Origin: Sphingobacterium bovistauri
Lineage (GTDB): Bacteria > Bacteroidota > Bacteroidia > Sphingobacteriales > Sphingobacteriaceae
Assembly (NCBI RefSeq): GCF_020295405.1
Contig: NZ_JADEYP010000012.1
Coordinates: 45,562-109,561, forward strand
Direction of reading: 5' to 3'
Length of the DNA: 64,000 nt
In this document: positions 36,990 to 46,667 of the stretch, one piece after another
How positions within the stretch are numbered: the stretch's first letter is position 1
How the letters are laid out: the number at the start of each line of letters is the position of its first letter
Notes under the pieces: model-generated
What the model saw: only the letters and a program-made list of their open reading frames with translations
Told to the model about the DNA's origin: nothing
Database searches by the model: none
Made by a program: the position numbers and the translations under genes

Positions 36990-38933
36990 ATGGGTTCCCT
37001 CCATAACCAACATTTAAACAAGCTCAGTGGGGCGGGTTTATTGATCGCATTAGGCATCATTTTCGGAGATATTGGCACATCTCCTCTTTACGTTTTCAAA
37101 GCAATTTTTCATAAATCAATAGTAGACAAAGACCTCGTGATAGGCTGTGTGTCTTGTGTTTTGTGGACATTAACTTTTCAAACGACAATCAAATACGTCT
37201 TAATCACATTGAATGCGGACAATAAAGGTGAAGGAGGTATTTTATCTTTGTATTCTTTAGTGCGCAGAAAAGCCAAGTGGCTCATCATTCCCGCTATTGT
37301 TGGCGCTTCAACATTGCTTGCAGATGGTATGATTACTCCTGCAATCACTATTTCCTCTGCAGTAGAAGGATTAGCTATACATAACCCTACTATACCTACT
37401 GTCCCTATAGTAATTTGTATTATTTCTATTTTATTTTTAATACAACGGTTTGGAACATCCATTGTAGGTAAAGTTTTTGGTCCGTTGATGCTAATTTGGT
37501 TTAGTACAATAGGAATACTAGGTTTTAATTATATTGATGAAGCCCCTGAGGTTTTGAAAGCTATTAACCCCTATTATGCAGTGCAGACTATCATACATTA
37601 CCCCAATGCTTTATTTATAATTGGTGCTATATTCCTTTGTACCACTGGTGCAGAAGCATTATATTCCGATATGGGGCATTGTGGCAAATCTAATATTCGT
37701 GTTAGTTGGATATTTGTTAAGATAGCCCTAATCTTAAATTATTTTGGACAAGGTGCTTATTTAATTACTCAAAATGGAAAATCTATTGGAGAATCAAATC
37801 CATTCTTTTCTATTATGCCTGATTGGTTTGTCTTTTACGGTGTAGCAATTGCAACTGTTGCGGCTATTATTGCGAGTCAAGCAATGATATCCGGATCATA
37901 CACACTTATATCCGAGGCCGTAAGATTAAATATTTGGCCAAAAGTTAGTATTCGATATCCGAGTAATCAAAAAGGTCAACTTTATGTTCCTTCAATCAAT
38001 TTGATTTTATTCATTGGCTGTATGCTTATCATATTTGTCTTTGAAAAATCGAGCAATATGGAAGCTGCATATGGATTAGCTATTAACCTTACATTCTTGT
38101 CCACTACTATACTGATGATTTTCTTCATGATAAGGCATCGAATAAACAAGTTTTTAATTTGTCTGTTTGCTGCTGTTTATTTTATCATTGAAATAACATT
38201 CTTAGTAGGTAATGGAGTTAAAATTACACATGGCGGATGGCTTACTATTTTACTAGCTTCTTCCATTTTTATTGTCATGTACGCATGGCATAGAGCAAGG
38301 AAAATCAAAAATGAGTTTGTTCGGTTTGTCCCTATTGACCAATATTTCCCTATTATTGATGAGCTAAGCAAAGATAGTTCTGTCCCGACATTTGCCTCAC
38401 AATTGGTTTACCTTACCAGCGCAAATAACAAACATGAGATCGAAGCTAAAGTTATTTACTCTATATTAAATAAGAAGCCTAAACGAGCAGATGTCTATTG
38501 GTTTGTCCATGTAGACGTAACAGATGCGCCATATGGTAGAGATTATAGTGTAGAACAATTGATTCCAGGGAAACTGATACGCATTGATTTCAAACTTGGA
38601 TTCCGCGAAGAACAAAAAATTAGTCTTTTATTCCGAAAAGTTGTTGAAGATATGGTTGAAAAAGGTGAAGTAGATATCATTAGTCAATACGATACGCTGA
38701 AAAAACATAAAATACCAGGTGATTTCAACTTTGTAGTTTTGGAAAAAGTATTTACCAAGACTTCATCTTTAAATTGGCCAAACCGCATTGTCATGGAGAT
38801 CTACAAAATTCTTCGACGATTTAGTTTAAGTGAAGAAAAAGGCTTTGGGTTAGATAGTAGTTTTGTGACATTAGAACGTGTTCCACTCAATATTCCAACA
38901 ACAGAGAATATTCGATTACATCGAACTAATTAA
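36990..38933 (+). CDS. kup: KUP/HAK/KT-family potassium uptake protein
   Basis: 647 residues. About 12 membrane helices, with the family signature GIIFGDIGTSPLYVFKAIF near the N-terminus, NADNKGEGGILSLYSLV, ADGMITPAITISSAVEG, and TTGAEALYSDMGHCGK. The cytosolic C-terminal region (about 430-647) is characteristic. A proton-coupled potassium importer. Monocistronic, with a terminator 1 base after the stop. Confidence 0.95.
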   Translation: MGSLHNQHLNKLSGAGLLIALGIIFGDIGTSPLYVFKAIFHKSIVDKDLVIGCVSCVLWTLTFQTTIKYVLITLNADNKGEGGILSLYSLVRRKAKWLIIPAIVGASTLLADGMITPAITISSAVEGLAIHNPTIPTVPIVICIISILFLIQRFGTSIVGKVFGPLMLIWFSTIGILGFNYIDEAPEVLKAINPYYAVQTIIHYPNALFIIGAIFLCTTGAEALYSDMGHCGKSNIRVSWIFVKIALILNYFGQGAYLITQNGKSIGESNPFFSIMPDWFVFYGVAIATVAAIIASQAMISGSYTLISEAVRLNIWPKVSIRYPSNQKGQLYVPSINLILFIGCMLIIFVFEKSSNMEAAYGLAINLTFLSTTILMIFFMIRHRINKFLICLFAAVYFIIEITFLVGNGVKITHGGWLTILLASSIFIVMYAWHRARKIKNEFVRFVPIDQYFPIIDELSKDSSVPTFASQLVYLTSANNKHEIEAKVIYSILNKKPKRADVYWFVHVDVTDAPYGRDYSVEQLIPGKLIRIDFKLGFREEQKISLLFRKVVEDMVEKGEVDIISQYDTLKKHKIPGDFNFVVLEKVFTKTSSLNWPNRIVMEIYKILRRFSLSEEKGFGLDSSFVTLERVPLNIPTTENIRLHRTN

Positions 38934-38973
38934 TAATAGAAAAACCACTCCGAAAAGAGTGGTTTTTCTATTA
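38934..38973. terminator. Bidirectional terminator between kup and the APC permease gene
   Basis: Stem TAATAGAAAAACCACTC with exact complement, loop CGAAAA. Confidence 0.93.
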
Positions 38974-38984
38974 TATCAAAAGTT

Positions 38985-40670
38985 TTATTCTTGCGTACGT
39001 AATTTTGAATTCTTATATCCGTACATAAAATATATAACCAAACCTATCGCTAGCCAGATAATAAAAATTATCCAGTTGCTCGCGCCTAGCTCTGTCATCA
39101 AGTACAAGTTTACCAAAATACCGATCACAGGCAATAAAGAAAAGTTATGTTTATACGACAGAACACTCATGGTAAGCCAAGTCAACCAAAACACAACGAC
39201 TAACGACTTATGCAAGATAACTTCAGATGCGCCCAAGGTCTTCCATTCAGCAAGACTATCCTGACCATAAATATACATTAAAATCACTCCAGCAATAAAG
39301 CTTAAACCAATTATATATTTACCATTGACATAAGGTACTTTGAACTTAGATTTCGCTGAAAGCCCCGATTTATCCATATATAACACACCTGCACATACTA
39401 AGATAAATGCGAAGAAAGTTCCGACAGAAGTCAAATCCACGAAGAAGTCCATCTTAAAAAACAAAGCTGGTATTGCAACCACAAAACCTGTAACTATAGT
39501 CGCAAAGGATGGTGTTTTGTATTTCGGGTGAATCGTGGCAAATTTCTTCCATAATAAACCATCACGACTCATCGTCATCCAAATACGCGGCTGTGCCAAT
39601 TGAAATACCAACAATGCACTAGTAATTGCAATTACAGAAGTCACAGAAATAATCCCAGCCATATAGTCAAAACCTACATATTGGAATACGTAAGCCAAAG
39701 GATCCTTCACATTCAGTTCGGTATAATTTACCATACCCGTCAACACCAAAGTAATCAACACGTATAAGACAGCACAAATAACCAAACAATAAATCATCGC
39801 CTTTGGAAGGTCGCGTTGTGGATTTTTACATTCCTCTGCAGTAGTAGAAATGGAATCAAATCCGATGAAAGCAAAAAATACAGCAGCCACCCCACTCATA
39901 ACACCACTTAGCCCATTCGGAGCGAAAGGTGTCCAATTCTCTGGTTTTACAAAGAATAACCCACCAAAAATAACCGCTACAATTATCCCTATCTTAACGA
40001 TAACCATAATATTACTCGCACGCTGGGATTCTTTAATACCGATATAAACCAACCAAGTCACCAATACCGTAATTAAGCCTGCTGGCATATCAAATATGAT
40101 AGGTAAATCGCCAATACGAGGCGCCGTTTCATAAGCCTGTAAAGCTATTTTATCTATCCCTGTTAATTTATCCGCGCCAACTTCCAACATTTTTGTATGT
40201 GCGTCAAAAGCGTATGCTGGCGCCATGGTCATCCATTTAGGGAGATGAATTCCAAAACCTTCGAGCATAGACACAAAATATTGCGACCACGATATAGCGA
40301 CCACCATATTTGATACAGCATACTCCAACACCAATGCCCAACCGATGATCCAAGCAAATAATTCACCGAAAGCAACGTAAGCATACGTGTATGCAGAACC
40401 CGAAACGGGCACTGTGCTGGCGAATTGTGCATAAGAAAGAGCTGTAAATACACAAGCGAACGCAACAAACACAAACAACATCGAAACGGCAGGACCTCCG
40501 TTATAAGAAGCTAAGCCTATCGTACTAAAAATCCCCGCCCCTACGATCGCAGCGATACCCAAAGAGACCAAATCACGTACCCCCAAAATCTTAGCCAATC
40601 CGCTTCCCTTAGTTTCCGCGTCTAGCAGTATTTGGTCAACACTTTTCTTCTTGAAAAGCTGGTTTTTCAT
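38985..40670 (-). CDS. APC-family amino acid permease (cationic amino acid transporter-like)
   Basis: 561 residues, about 12-14 membrane helices. The N-terminus LGVRDLVSLGIAAIVGAGIFSTIG is the APC substrate-binding helix 1; FAFIGFDSISTTAEECKNPQRDLPKAMI is the CAT-type signature. Closest in form to YhdG/CAT transporters, which have an insertion between helices 3 and 4 (here about 150-195). Substrate not determinable. 29 bases before the next minus-strand gene, whose message it may share. Confidence 0.9.
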   Translation of the reverse strand: MKNQLFKKKSVDQILLDAETKGSGLAKILGVRDLVSLGIAAIVGAGIFSTIGLASYNGGPAVSMLFVFVAFACVFTALSYAQFASTVPVSGSAYTYAYVAFGELFAWIIGWALVLEYAVSNMVVAISWSQYFVSMLEGFGIHLPKWMTMAPAYAFDAHTKMLEVGADKLTGIDKIALQAYETAPRIGDLPIIFDMPAGLITVLVTWLVYIGIKESQRASNIMVIVKIGIIVAVIFGGLFFVKPENWTPFAPNGLSGVMSGVAAVFFAFIGFDSISTTAEECKNPQRDLPKAMIYCLVICAVLYVLITLVLTGMVNYTELNVKDPLAYVFQYVGFDYMAGIISVTSVIAITSALLVFQLAQPRIWMTMSRDGLLWKKFATIHPKYKTPSFATIVTGFVVAIPALFFKMDFFVDLTSVGTFFAFILVCAGVLYMDKSGLSAKSKFKVPYVNGKYIIGLSFIAGVILMYIYGQDSLAEWKTLGASEVILHKSLVVVFWLTWLTMSVLSYKHNFSLLPVIGILVNLYLMTELGASNWIIFIIWLAIGLVIYFMYGYKNSKLRTQE

Positions 40671-40699
40671 ATAATTAATTTTATGTTTATTTAAAAGAC

Positions 40700-41374
40700 T
40701 TAATCCAACTGTTGCATGATATAAGCATAAATGTCTGCATAATCCCTCAATTGCTCACGTTGGTAATTATCCAATTGCTGGGCAAGAACTTCAAAGTGAT
40801 GAGTCTTAGGCGTAAAATTCCAAACACGTTTGCAGATATTAAAAAGAGCGTGTGGAATATTATCCACTTTAGCGTAATCAAAGATATATTTTGACGCTAC
40901 AAATTTATCATAAAAGTTGAAAAATCTCTCAATATCTATACTTTCAAAAGATTTTAGATAATTGGTCAGTTGATTACGATCTACATGCTCCAAATGTTCG
41001 TACAATCTACCTACTGATAACAAATTATTTGCAATCAACTTGTGGTCGAGCAATAATTCCAAACTTATATGCGCCAAAAAAGAGGCTCTAATCGGCAAAT
41101 CTTCAATCCCCTTCTCAATGACTTTACGTATTTCATGGGTATGATGGTAAAAAAAGTCAGAACTATGAAACAGTTTATCGACTTCTAAGTGCCTCCTCCA
41201 TCCTTCTGTCAAGGATTCACTCTTTGGACCTAAGGGAAAAGAACTTTGAAACTTGTGCAATGGAAAAGAATAGGTTTTGTCAACATTCTTCAACAAATCA
41301 GGCAAAAGTCCACCTAATACTTGCTCAGAATAAGCAGCATAACGTTCGAAATAGTAATGTGACAAAAAGTTCAA
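40700..41374 (-). CDS. ACP phosphodiesterase-like (DUF479/AcpH family) protein
   Basis: 224 residues starting MNFLSHYYFERYA, with LGGLLPDLLKN, the HHTHEIRKV histidine pair and FLAHISLELLLDHKLI. These are the His/Asp motifs of the AcpH HD-like fold. E. coli AcpH removes phosphopantetheine from acyl carrier protein; Bacteroidota homologues are untested. No ATG is available near the start: both sensible starts (41374 and 41392) are TTG. The 41374 start gives the family-typical N-terminus. Divergent from tyrS. Confidence 0.8.
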   Translation of the reverse strand: MNFLSHYYFERYAAYSEQVLGGLLPDLLKNVDKTYSFPLHKFQSSFPLGPKSESLTEGWRRHLEVDKLFHSSDFFYHHTHEIRKVIEKGIEDLPIRASFLAHISLELLLDHKLIANNLLSVGRLYEHLEHVDRNQLTNYLKSFESIDIERFFNFYDKFVASKYIFDYAKVDNIPHALFNICKRVWNFTPKTHHFEVLAQQLDNYQREQLRDYADIYAYIMQQLD

Positions 41375-41422
41375 AATCCAGCAATATTGCAATAATTAAT
41401 CGTAAGATACATCATAATCTGT

Positions 41423-41430
41423 TATCTTTG
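41423..41430 (+). promoter_or_regulatory. -7 element of the tyrS promoter
   Basis: Exact TATCTTTG; predicted start near 41437, giving an 85-base leader that contains a 7-base-pair hairpin (AATATCC/GGATATT, 41469-41488). Confidence 0.5.
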
Positions 41431-41521
41431 CAATCTTAATTAAAAATTATATAATCATATCATTATGAAATATCCGTATTAGGATATTCCATAGGACAAT
41501 TGAAAATCAAACAAAACAGTT

Positions 41522-42835
41522 ATGAATTTTGTAGAAGAATTACGTTGGAGAGGCATGCTTCAAGATATCATGCCGGGTACCGAAGATTTACTGAACAACG
41601 AAAAAGTGTCAGGTTATATCGGTTTTGACCCAACTGGCGATTCTTTACATGTAGGTCATTTGACTCAAATCATGACTTTAATCCATTTTCAAAATGCAGG
41701 ACACAAACCTGTTGCCCTTGTTGGAGGTGCTACAGGCATGATTGGCGACCCTTCGTTCAAGTCTGCAGAAAGAAATCTTTTGGATGAGGCTACTTTACAA
41801 CACAATGTAAACTGTCTTAAAAATCAATTAGCAAAGTTTTTAAATTTTGGCGACGGCGAGAACGACGCCAAGATGGTGAACAACTACGATTGGTTCAAAG
41901 ATTTCAGCTTTTTGGATTTTATTCGTGATGTAGGTAAGTTGATTACGGTCAACTACATGATGTCCAAGGATTCGGTAAAGAAACGCTTAGAAGGTGATAA
42001 CGGTCTTTCGTTCACCGAATTTACGTATCAACTGATTCAAGGATATGATTTCTATTATTTGTGGAAACATCACAACTGTAAAATCCAGATGGGTGGATCA
42101 GATCAATGGGGTAATATTGTAACGGGCTCGGAGATGATTCGTCGTCAAGATCAAGGCACGGCTTACGCATTGACTACCCAGTTGATCAAAAAATCAGACG
42201 GTCAGAAATTTGGTAAAACCGAATCTGGTGCCGTATGGTTAGACCCGAAGAAAACTTCTCCTTTCAAGTATTACCAATTCTGGTTGAACGCGACCGATGA
42301 TGATGCGAAAAACTGGATTAACATATTTACACTTCGTTCAAAAGAAGAATTAGAAGCGATCGTAGCCGAACATGAGGCAGCTCCACATTTGCGTATCGTA
42401 CAGAAAGCTTTGGCAGAGGACATCACTATCCGTACACACTCCAAAGAGGCTTACGAAACAGCTGTGAAAACTTCTGAATTCTTATTTGGTAACGGTTCGT
42501 TAGAATTCTTAGGTAATCTAGATCATGAAGCTGTTCTCGAAGTATTTGACGGCGTGCCACAATTTACAGTGAGCAAGGCTGAATTGGAAGCTGGCGTGAA
42601 CATTTTGGACTTATTAGCTGTTCAAACTCAGGTTTTCGCATCCAAAGGTGAAGCCAAGAAAATGTTAACAGGCGGTGGTGTATCGTTGAACAAAGTGAAA
42701 TTGGGCGATATCGAACAAACGGTGACAGCTGCTGATCTAATCAACAACAAATACTTAGTTGCTCAAAAAGGTAAAAAGAATTATTTCTTGATTATTGCGG
42801 AAGATAATCTTAAAGCTATTTATCCAGATGAATAA
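41522..42835 (+). CDS. tyrS: Tyrosyl-tRNA synthetase
   Basis: 437 residues. Class I synthetase with the HIGH motif as HVGH (43-46, in [11 protein letters not shown]) and the KMSKS motif as KFGKT (229-233). The tyrosine-binding [11 protein letters not shown] and GGSDQWGNI are present, as is a C-terminal S4 RNA-binding domain ([19 protein letters not shown]). Charges tRNA-Tyr. KFGKT is the variant of the E. coli-type TyrRS group. Terminator follows. Confidence 0.97.
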   Translation: MNFVEELRWRGMLQDIMPGTEDLLNNEKVSGYIGFDPTGDSLHVGHLTQIMTLIHFQNAGHKPVALVGGATGMIGDPSFKSAERNLLDEATLQHNVNCLKNQLAKFLNFGDGENDAKMVNNYDWFKDFSFLDFIRDVGKLITVNYMMSKDSVKKRLEGDNGLSFTEFTYQLIQGYDFYYLWKHHNCKIQMGGSDQWGNIVTGSEMIRRQDQGTAYALTTQLIKKSDGQKFGKTESGAVWLDPKKTSPFKYYQFWLNATDDDAKNWINIFTLRSKEELEAIVAEHEAAPHLRIVQKALAEDITIRTHSKEAYETAVKTSEFLFGNGSLEFLGNLDHEAVLEVFDGVPQFTVSKAELEAGVNILDLLAVQTQVFASKGEAKKMLTGGGVSLNKVKLGDIEQTVTAADLINNKYLVAQKGKKNYFLIIAEDNLKAIYPDE

Positions 42836-42856
42836 TTGGGTATTTAGATATTTTGG

Positions 42857-42888
42857 AAAAGCCTCAATCGTTGATTGGGGCTTTTTTT
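42857..42888 (+). terminator. Rho-independent terminator of tyrS
   Basis: Stem AAAGCCTCAATC/GATTGGGGCTTT (one G-U pair), loop GTT, eight T. Confidence 0.9.
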
Positions 42889-42897
42889 TGCACTCGA

Positions 42898-43035
42898 AAC
42901 TGTCATTCCGACACCAGAAGGAATCTAAAAATCATAGAGATAAAATCACAATTTTGACTTATAAATCTACTATCTCGCTCTAGCCGCGAGTGGCTCATAC
43001 TTTTTTACCTCAAAAAAGTATGCAAAAAACTCGTC
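42898..43035. repeat. Intergenic repeat-like segment with inverted repeats
   Basis: It begins with TGTCATTCCGACACCAGAAGG, a motif I recognise as a common dispersed intergenic repeat in Bacteroidota. It ends with a strong inverted repeat: CATACTTTTTT, ACCTC, AAAAAAGTATG (42996-43022), bracketed by CGAGT and ACTCG. The 245-base gap after tyrS has no gene. The hairpin lies 110 bases beyond the stop of the DUF4826-like gene and could end its transcript. Copy number elsewhere cannot be judged from one window. Confidence 0.55.
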
Positions 43036-43134
43036 GCTGAAATCCTTTGGCTGTATAACCTCTGCTTCCACCTGCAAGTGCCAAAATATTTCTAGGCGAC
43101 AACTTTAGAATTTGTAAGGTCTGTACTTTGATAT

Positions 43135-43620
43135 TTATATATCGATCTCATCTTCATTCTCGAGATATTCTCTTAATAATTTCAATCTATAGTCTAACAT
43201 ATCCGCATGATAAAGATTAGCTTCCACCTCAACAGGATAACATTCTTCAACATTACCATTTTCCTTTACAGTATCAACCCAATCTTGCATAATCTCTATA
43301 TAGGCTGATAATACTTCTAATGGATAAGAAGCGCTTTCTATATCTATATATGCGGATGGCAAGTCTCCTGTCAAAACCCAAATATATTTATCTACATTCG
43401 GATTAGAAGAACTAACTTCAAATATATTTATTGCAAAAATCCCTTCTAAATAATAAGCTAACCAAGCATTATTAACCCCTTCACACCAAGTATGTCGATT
43501 AATATAATTTCTACCTTGATTACAATATTCTTCTAATTTAATATCTCCTTCGTAATCTAATTCCTCGAAGATTTCAAAACCATCAAGTTGTTCTTCGATT
43601 TTTTGTTCAAATAAGCTCAT
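43135..43620 (-). CDS. DUF4826-like protein
   Basis: 161 residues, acidic, cytosolic, no membrane segment. WCEGVNNAWLAYYLEGIFAINIFEV, DKYIWVLTGDLPSAYI, EVLSAYIEIMQDWVDTV and CYPVEVEA...YADMLDYRLKLLREYLE match my memory of DUF4826 proteins, whose function is unknown. Immunity proteins of toxin systems can look like this, but no toxin gene is adjacent. Divergent from the aminotransferase gene by 61 bases. Confidence 0.6.
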   Translation of the reverse strand: MSLFEQKIEEQLDGFEIFEELDYEGDIKLEEYCNQGRNYINRHTWCEGVNNAWLAYYLEGIFAINIFEVSSSNPNVDKYIWVLTGDLPSAYIDIESASYPLEVLSAYIEIMQDWVDTVKENGNVEECYPVEVEANLYHADMLDYRLKLLREYLENEDEIDI

Positions 43621-43669
43621 AATAACAAGTATATAGCAATATTAAACATTTCTTCTAAATTTTCCTTTG

Positions 43670-43677
43670 TACCTTTG
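43670..43677 (+). promoter_or_regulatory. -7 element immediately before the aminotransferase gene
   Basis: Exact TACCTTTG, only 4 bases before ATG 43682; predicts transcription starting at the start codon. Confidence 0.5.
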
Positions 43678-43681
43678 CAGT

Positions 43682-44869
43682 ATGATTAGTAACAGAGAGC
43701 TTTTCTTAAAAAACACAGCTCAAACATCAGAAAGTCCACGACTTATCGAAATCGAAAAAGCCGAAGGTTCTTATCTTTATGGACCTCAAGGACAAAAATA
43801 TTTAGACTTAGTATCGGGATTTAATGTAAGTAATATTGGTCACCGCCATCCTAAAGTGATTCAAGCGATACAACATCAGTTGGAAAAATATTTACACGTC
43901 ACGGTGTATGGCGAATTTGTGCAAGCACCTCAAGTGCAGTTTGCAACCAAATTATTAGCGAACCTCCCCCCTTCATTTGGTTCGGTATATTTGACTAATT
44001 CTGGTGCGGAAGCTGTAGAAGGTTCGATGAAAATAGCCAAACGTTTCACAGGTCGTCGTCAAATCATTGCCGCTAAAAATGCGTATCATGGCAGTACACA
44101 AGGTGCCTTATCATTAATTGGTGGCACACAATACCAAGAAGCATACGCTCCTCTCCTTCCCGAAATTGATTTTATTGAGTTCAATAATATAACCGACTTA
44201 TCAAATATCACCGACAAAACTGCTGCGGTCATCGTAGAAGCTATCCAAGGCGAGGCAGGTGTTCGTGTGCCTTCAAAAGAATATATGCAAGCTATACGTG
44301 CTAAATGTACAGAAGTTGGTGCTTTATTAATCTTTGATGAAATACAAACGGGCTTTGGACGTACAGGCAAATTGTTTGCATTCGAGCATTTTGGTATTGT
44401 TCCGGATATCTTAATGTTAGCAAAAGGTATCGGAGGTGGAATGCCATTGGGTGCATTTGTTGCGCCGAAAGAAATCATGGATGTTATCAAGGCCAATCCG
44501 ATGTTGGGTCACATCACAACATTCGGAGGTCATCCTGTTTCTTGCGCAGCAGCTTTGGCTTCACTTCATGTTATCTTAAATGAAAAATTACTAGAAACTG
44601 TAGAACAGAAAGCACTACTTTTCCGTCAGGGATTGATCCATCCGAAAATCAAAGAAATAAGAGGACTAGGCTTGATGATGTGTCTACAGTTAGAAAACTT
44701 TGATCAAGTATATAATGTCAGCAAATACTGTGCAGATAACGGCGTGATGATAGATTGGTATTTGCACTGTGAGACGGCATTACGTGTTGCTCCACCATTG
44801 ACAATTTCTGAAGAGGAAATAATTGAAGCTTGTGATATCATCAAACAGGGCATTGATAAATTCTGTTAA
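43682..44869 (+). CDS. Class III aminotransferase (PLP-dependent)
   Basis: 395 residues from ATG 43682 (an in-frame start at 43667 overlaps the -7 box). Fold type I features are GSYLYGPQGQKYLDLVSGFNVSNIGH, YLTNSGAEAVEGSMKIAKRFTGR, VEAIQGEAG, LIFDEIQTGFGRTGK, and PLP lysine K248 in LAKGIGGGMPLG. Related to acetylornithine, ornithine and 4-aminobutyrate aminotransferases. No arginine-biosynthesis genes surround it, so the substrate is open. SGNH hydrolase follows by 32 bases. Confidence 0.9.
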   Translation: MISNRELFLKNTAQTSESPRLIEIEKAEGSYLYGPQGQKYLDLVSGFNVSNIGHRHPKVIQAIQHQLEKYLHVTVYGEFVQAPQVQFATKLLANLPPSFGSVYLTNSGAEAVEGSMKIAKRFTGRRQIIAAKNAYHGSTQGALSLIGGTQYQEAYAPLLPEIDFIEFNNITDLSNITDKTAAVIVEAIQGEAGVRVPSKEYMQAIRAKCTEVGALLIFDEIQTGFGRTGKLFAFEHFGIVPDILMLAKGIGGGMPLGAFVAPKEIMDVIKANPMLGHITTFGGHPVSCAAALASLHVILNEKLLETVEQKALLFRQGLIHPKIKEIRGLGLMMCLQLENFDQVYNVSKYCADNGVMIDWYLHCETALRVAPPLTISEEEIIEACDIIKQGIDKFC

Positions 44870-44901
44870 TATCTGTATTTTAGGGTAATAAACCTTAATC
44901 T

Positions 44902-45651
44902 ATGAAAGACAGAAGAAGTTTTCTTAAACAATCTTTAGCTGCTATTGGTACAACAGTACTTGGTACTAATTTGGCAAAAGCAGAATCATTTGCTGTTAAA
45001 GAGCATAAAATTGAATTACTTAAAAACGATATCATTCTTTTCCAAGGAGATTCTATTACCGATCACGGTCGTAGTAGAGACAAACTTGGCTCAAATGATG
45101 TAGACGCAATGGGCAAAGGCTATGCCGCTCATACTGCACGTACGCTCTTGCACAAACATGCTTCAAAAAATTTACAAATCTATAACCGTGGCATAGGTGG
45201 ACATAAAGTTCCACAACTGATAGAAAGGTGGCAAAAAGATTGTTTGGATTTGAAGCCAAATGTATTGAGCATTTTAATCGGCGTAAATGATTATTGGCAC
45301 AAACGAAATGGCAACTACAATGGGTCGGCTGCGGAGTACAAATCACAATATCAAAAGATGTTGGACTTAACACTTAAAAACTTACCAAATGTTAAATTAA
45401 TCATTGGTGAGCCATTTGGAGTAAAAGGCGTACAACATGTTGATGACTCTTGGTATCCAGAGTTTGGAGATTATCAGCGCGTAAGTAAAGAAATAGCAAA
45501 AGAATATAAAGCTATTTTCATTCCTTACCAAAGTATTTTTGATAAAGCAGAGAAACAAGCTACAGGAACGTATTGGGCTTACGATGGTGTACACACCTCA
45601 CTAGCAGGTATAAGCCTTATGGGAGAATCCGTTTTAAACTGTTTCAAATAA
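44902..45651 (+). CDS. SGNH/GDSL hydrolase with Tat-type signal
   Basis: 249 residues. The N-terminus KDRRSFLKQSLAAIGTTVLG is a twin-arginine signal (RRSFLK). The hydrolase has block I FQGDSITDHGR with nucleophilic Ser, block II Gly in NRGIGGHKV, block III IGVNDYW, and block V DGVHTS with Asp and His, so all four SGNH blocks are intact. Probably a periplasmic esterase or carbohydrate deacetylase; substrate unknown. Confidence 0.9.
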   Translation: MKDRRSFLKQSLAAIGTTVLGTNLAKAESFAVKEHKIELLKNDIILFQGDSITDHGRSRDKLGSNDVDAMGKGYAAHTARTLLHKHASKNLQIYNRGIGGHKVPQLIERWQKDCLDLKPNVLSILIGVNDYWHKRNGNYNGSAAEYKSQYQKMLDLTLKNLPNVKLIIGEPFGVKGVQHVDDSWYPEFGDYQRVSKEIAKEYKAIFIPYQSIFDKAEKQATGTYWAYDGVHTSLAGISLMGESVLNCFK

Positions 45652-45654
45652 AAT

Positions 45655-45692
45655 CAAAAAAGGCTTTTTGAATAATCAAAAAGCCTTTTTTT
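45655..45692. terminator. Bidirectional terminator between the SGNH gene and atpG
   Basis: Long stem AAAAAAGGCTTTTTGA with complement, loop ATAA, T-run. Ends the ATP synthase operon on the minus strand. Confidence 0.92.
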
Positions 45693-45709
45693 ATAGCGAA
45701 TAATAGTTA

Positions 45710-46588
45710 TTATCCGTTTGAAAGTGCCGCAGCACCAGAAACAATCTCAGTAAGCTCTGTTGTAATAGCCGCTTGACGAGCTTGGTTGTATGATAATTTT
45801 AAAGCTTTCAATAAGTCACCAGCATTTTCTGTTGCCTTATCCATTGCTGTCATACGCGCACCGTGCTCTGAAGCGTTAGAATCTAATACAGCTTTGTACA
45901 ATTGAATTTTAATCGCTTTAGGTATTAATTCTTCAATGATTTTTTCTTTCGAAGGTTCGATAATGTAATCCAATTCTGCAGCATTATCGGTTTTCTCTTC
46001 AGGCAATAGAGGTAACAATTGTTCTGAAGTTAAAACTTGCATAGCAGCATTACGGAATTGGTTGTAAACAACCTCTACACGGTCGATATTTCCTTCTTTG
46101 AATTCATTCATAATGTATTCAGTCACTTTAGATACGTTTTCGAAATCTAAATTGTTGAATAATTCATTATGATTACCAATAACATTGAAATTACGCTTAG
46201 AGAAGAAATCATGACCACGCTTACCAATAGCGATCATACTTACATCCCCTCTAGCAAATTGATCCGCATACTTAGTAGCGATCAAGTTATTCGCAGTTTT
46301 AATAGCATTTGCATTGAAAGCTCCAGCCAATCCCCTGTTTGATGTCACAACAACAATCAAAACTTTAGTAGGCTCTCTATCTTGAGTAAATGGAGAATCA
46401 TTATCTTCTACAGAAGCTGAAACTTGAGCAAGAATATCTCTTAATTTATTGGCATAAGGGCGCAACTGAACGATAGCATTCGTTGCACGCTTTAACTTTG
46501 CTGCAGAAACCATTTTCATGGCTTTGGTAATCTGCTGCGTGGATGTCACCGAGGTGATACGGAGTCTTACTTCTTTTAAATTTGCCAT
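45710..46588 (-). CDS. atpG: ATP synthase F1 subunit gamma
   Basis: 292 residues. N-terminal coiled coil LKEVRLRITSVTSTQQITKAMKMVSAAKLKRA and C-terminal coiled coil ARMTAMDKATENAGDLLKALKLSYNQARQAAITTELTEI are the family hallmarks. Central stalk of F1 that rotates inside the alpha-beta ring. Last gene of the operon in this window; atpD and atpC do not follow. Confidence 0.97.
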   Translation of the reverse strand: MANLKEVRLRITSVTSTQQITKAMKMVSAAKLKRATNAIVQLRPYANKLRDILAQVSASVEDNDSPFTQDREPTKVLIVVVTSNRGLAGAFNANAIKTANNLIATKYADQFARGDVSMIAIGKRGHDFFSKRNFNVIGNHNELFNNLDFENVSKVTEYIMNEFKEGNIDRVEVVYNQFRNAAMQVLTSEQLLPLLPEEKTDNAAELDYIIEPSKEKIIEELIPKAIKIQLYKAVLDSNASEHGARMTAMDKATENAGDLLKALKLSYNQARQAAITTELTEIVSGAAALSNG

Positions 46589-46604
46589 ATTTTAATAGAG
46601 ATTT

Positions 46605-46659
46605 GAGTAAGGAGTATTAGGTATTGAGCAAGAAACTCCTTACTCAATACTCTTTACTC
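46605..46659 (-). other. Long inverted repeat between atpA and atpG
   Basis: GAGTAAGGAGTATT (46605-46618) pairs with AATACTCTTTACTC (46646-46659) with one mismatch. A second nested pair TATTGAG/CTCAATA lies inside. No T-run follows in the direction of transcription, so it is not a normal terminator; it may stabilise or separate atpA and atpG messages. Confidence 0.6.
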
Positions 46660-46667
46660 TTATCTAA

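Noticed and set aside
41437..41521. T-box regulator in the tyrS leader
   Set aside because: The 85-base leader has one small hairpin but no T-box sequence or specifier loop, and T-boxes are not expected in this phylum.
44086..44496. 136-codon open frame antisense to the aminotransferase
   Set aside because: Fully inside conserved PLP-enzyme coding sequence; no start context and no recognisable motif.
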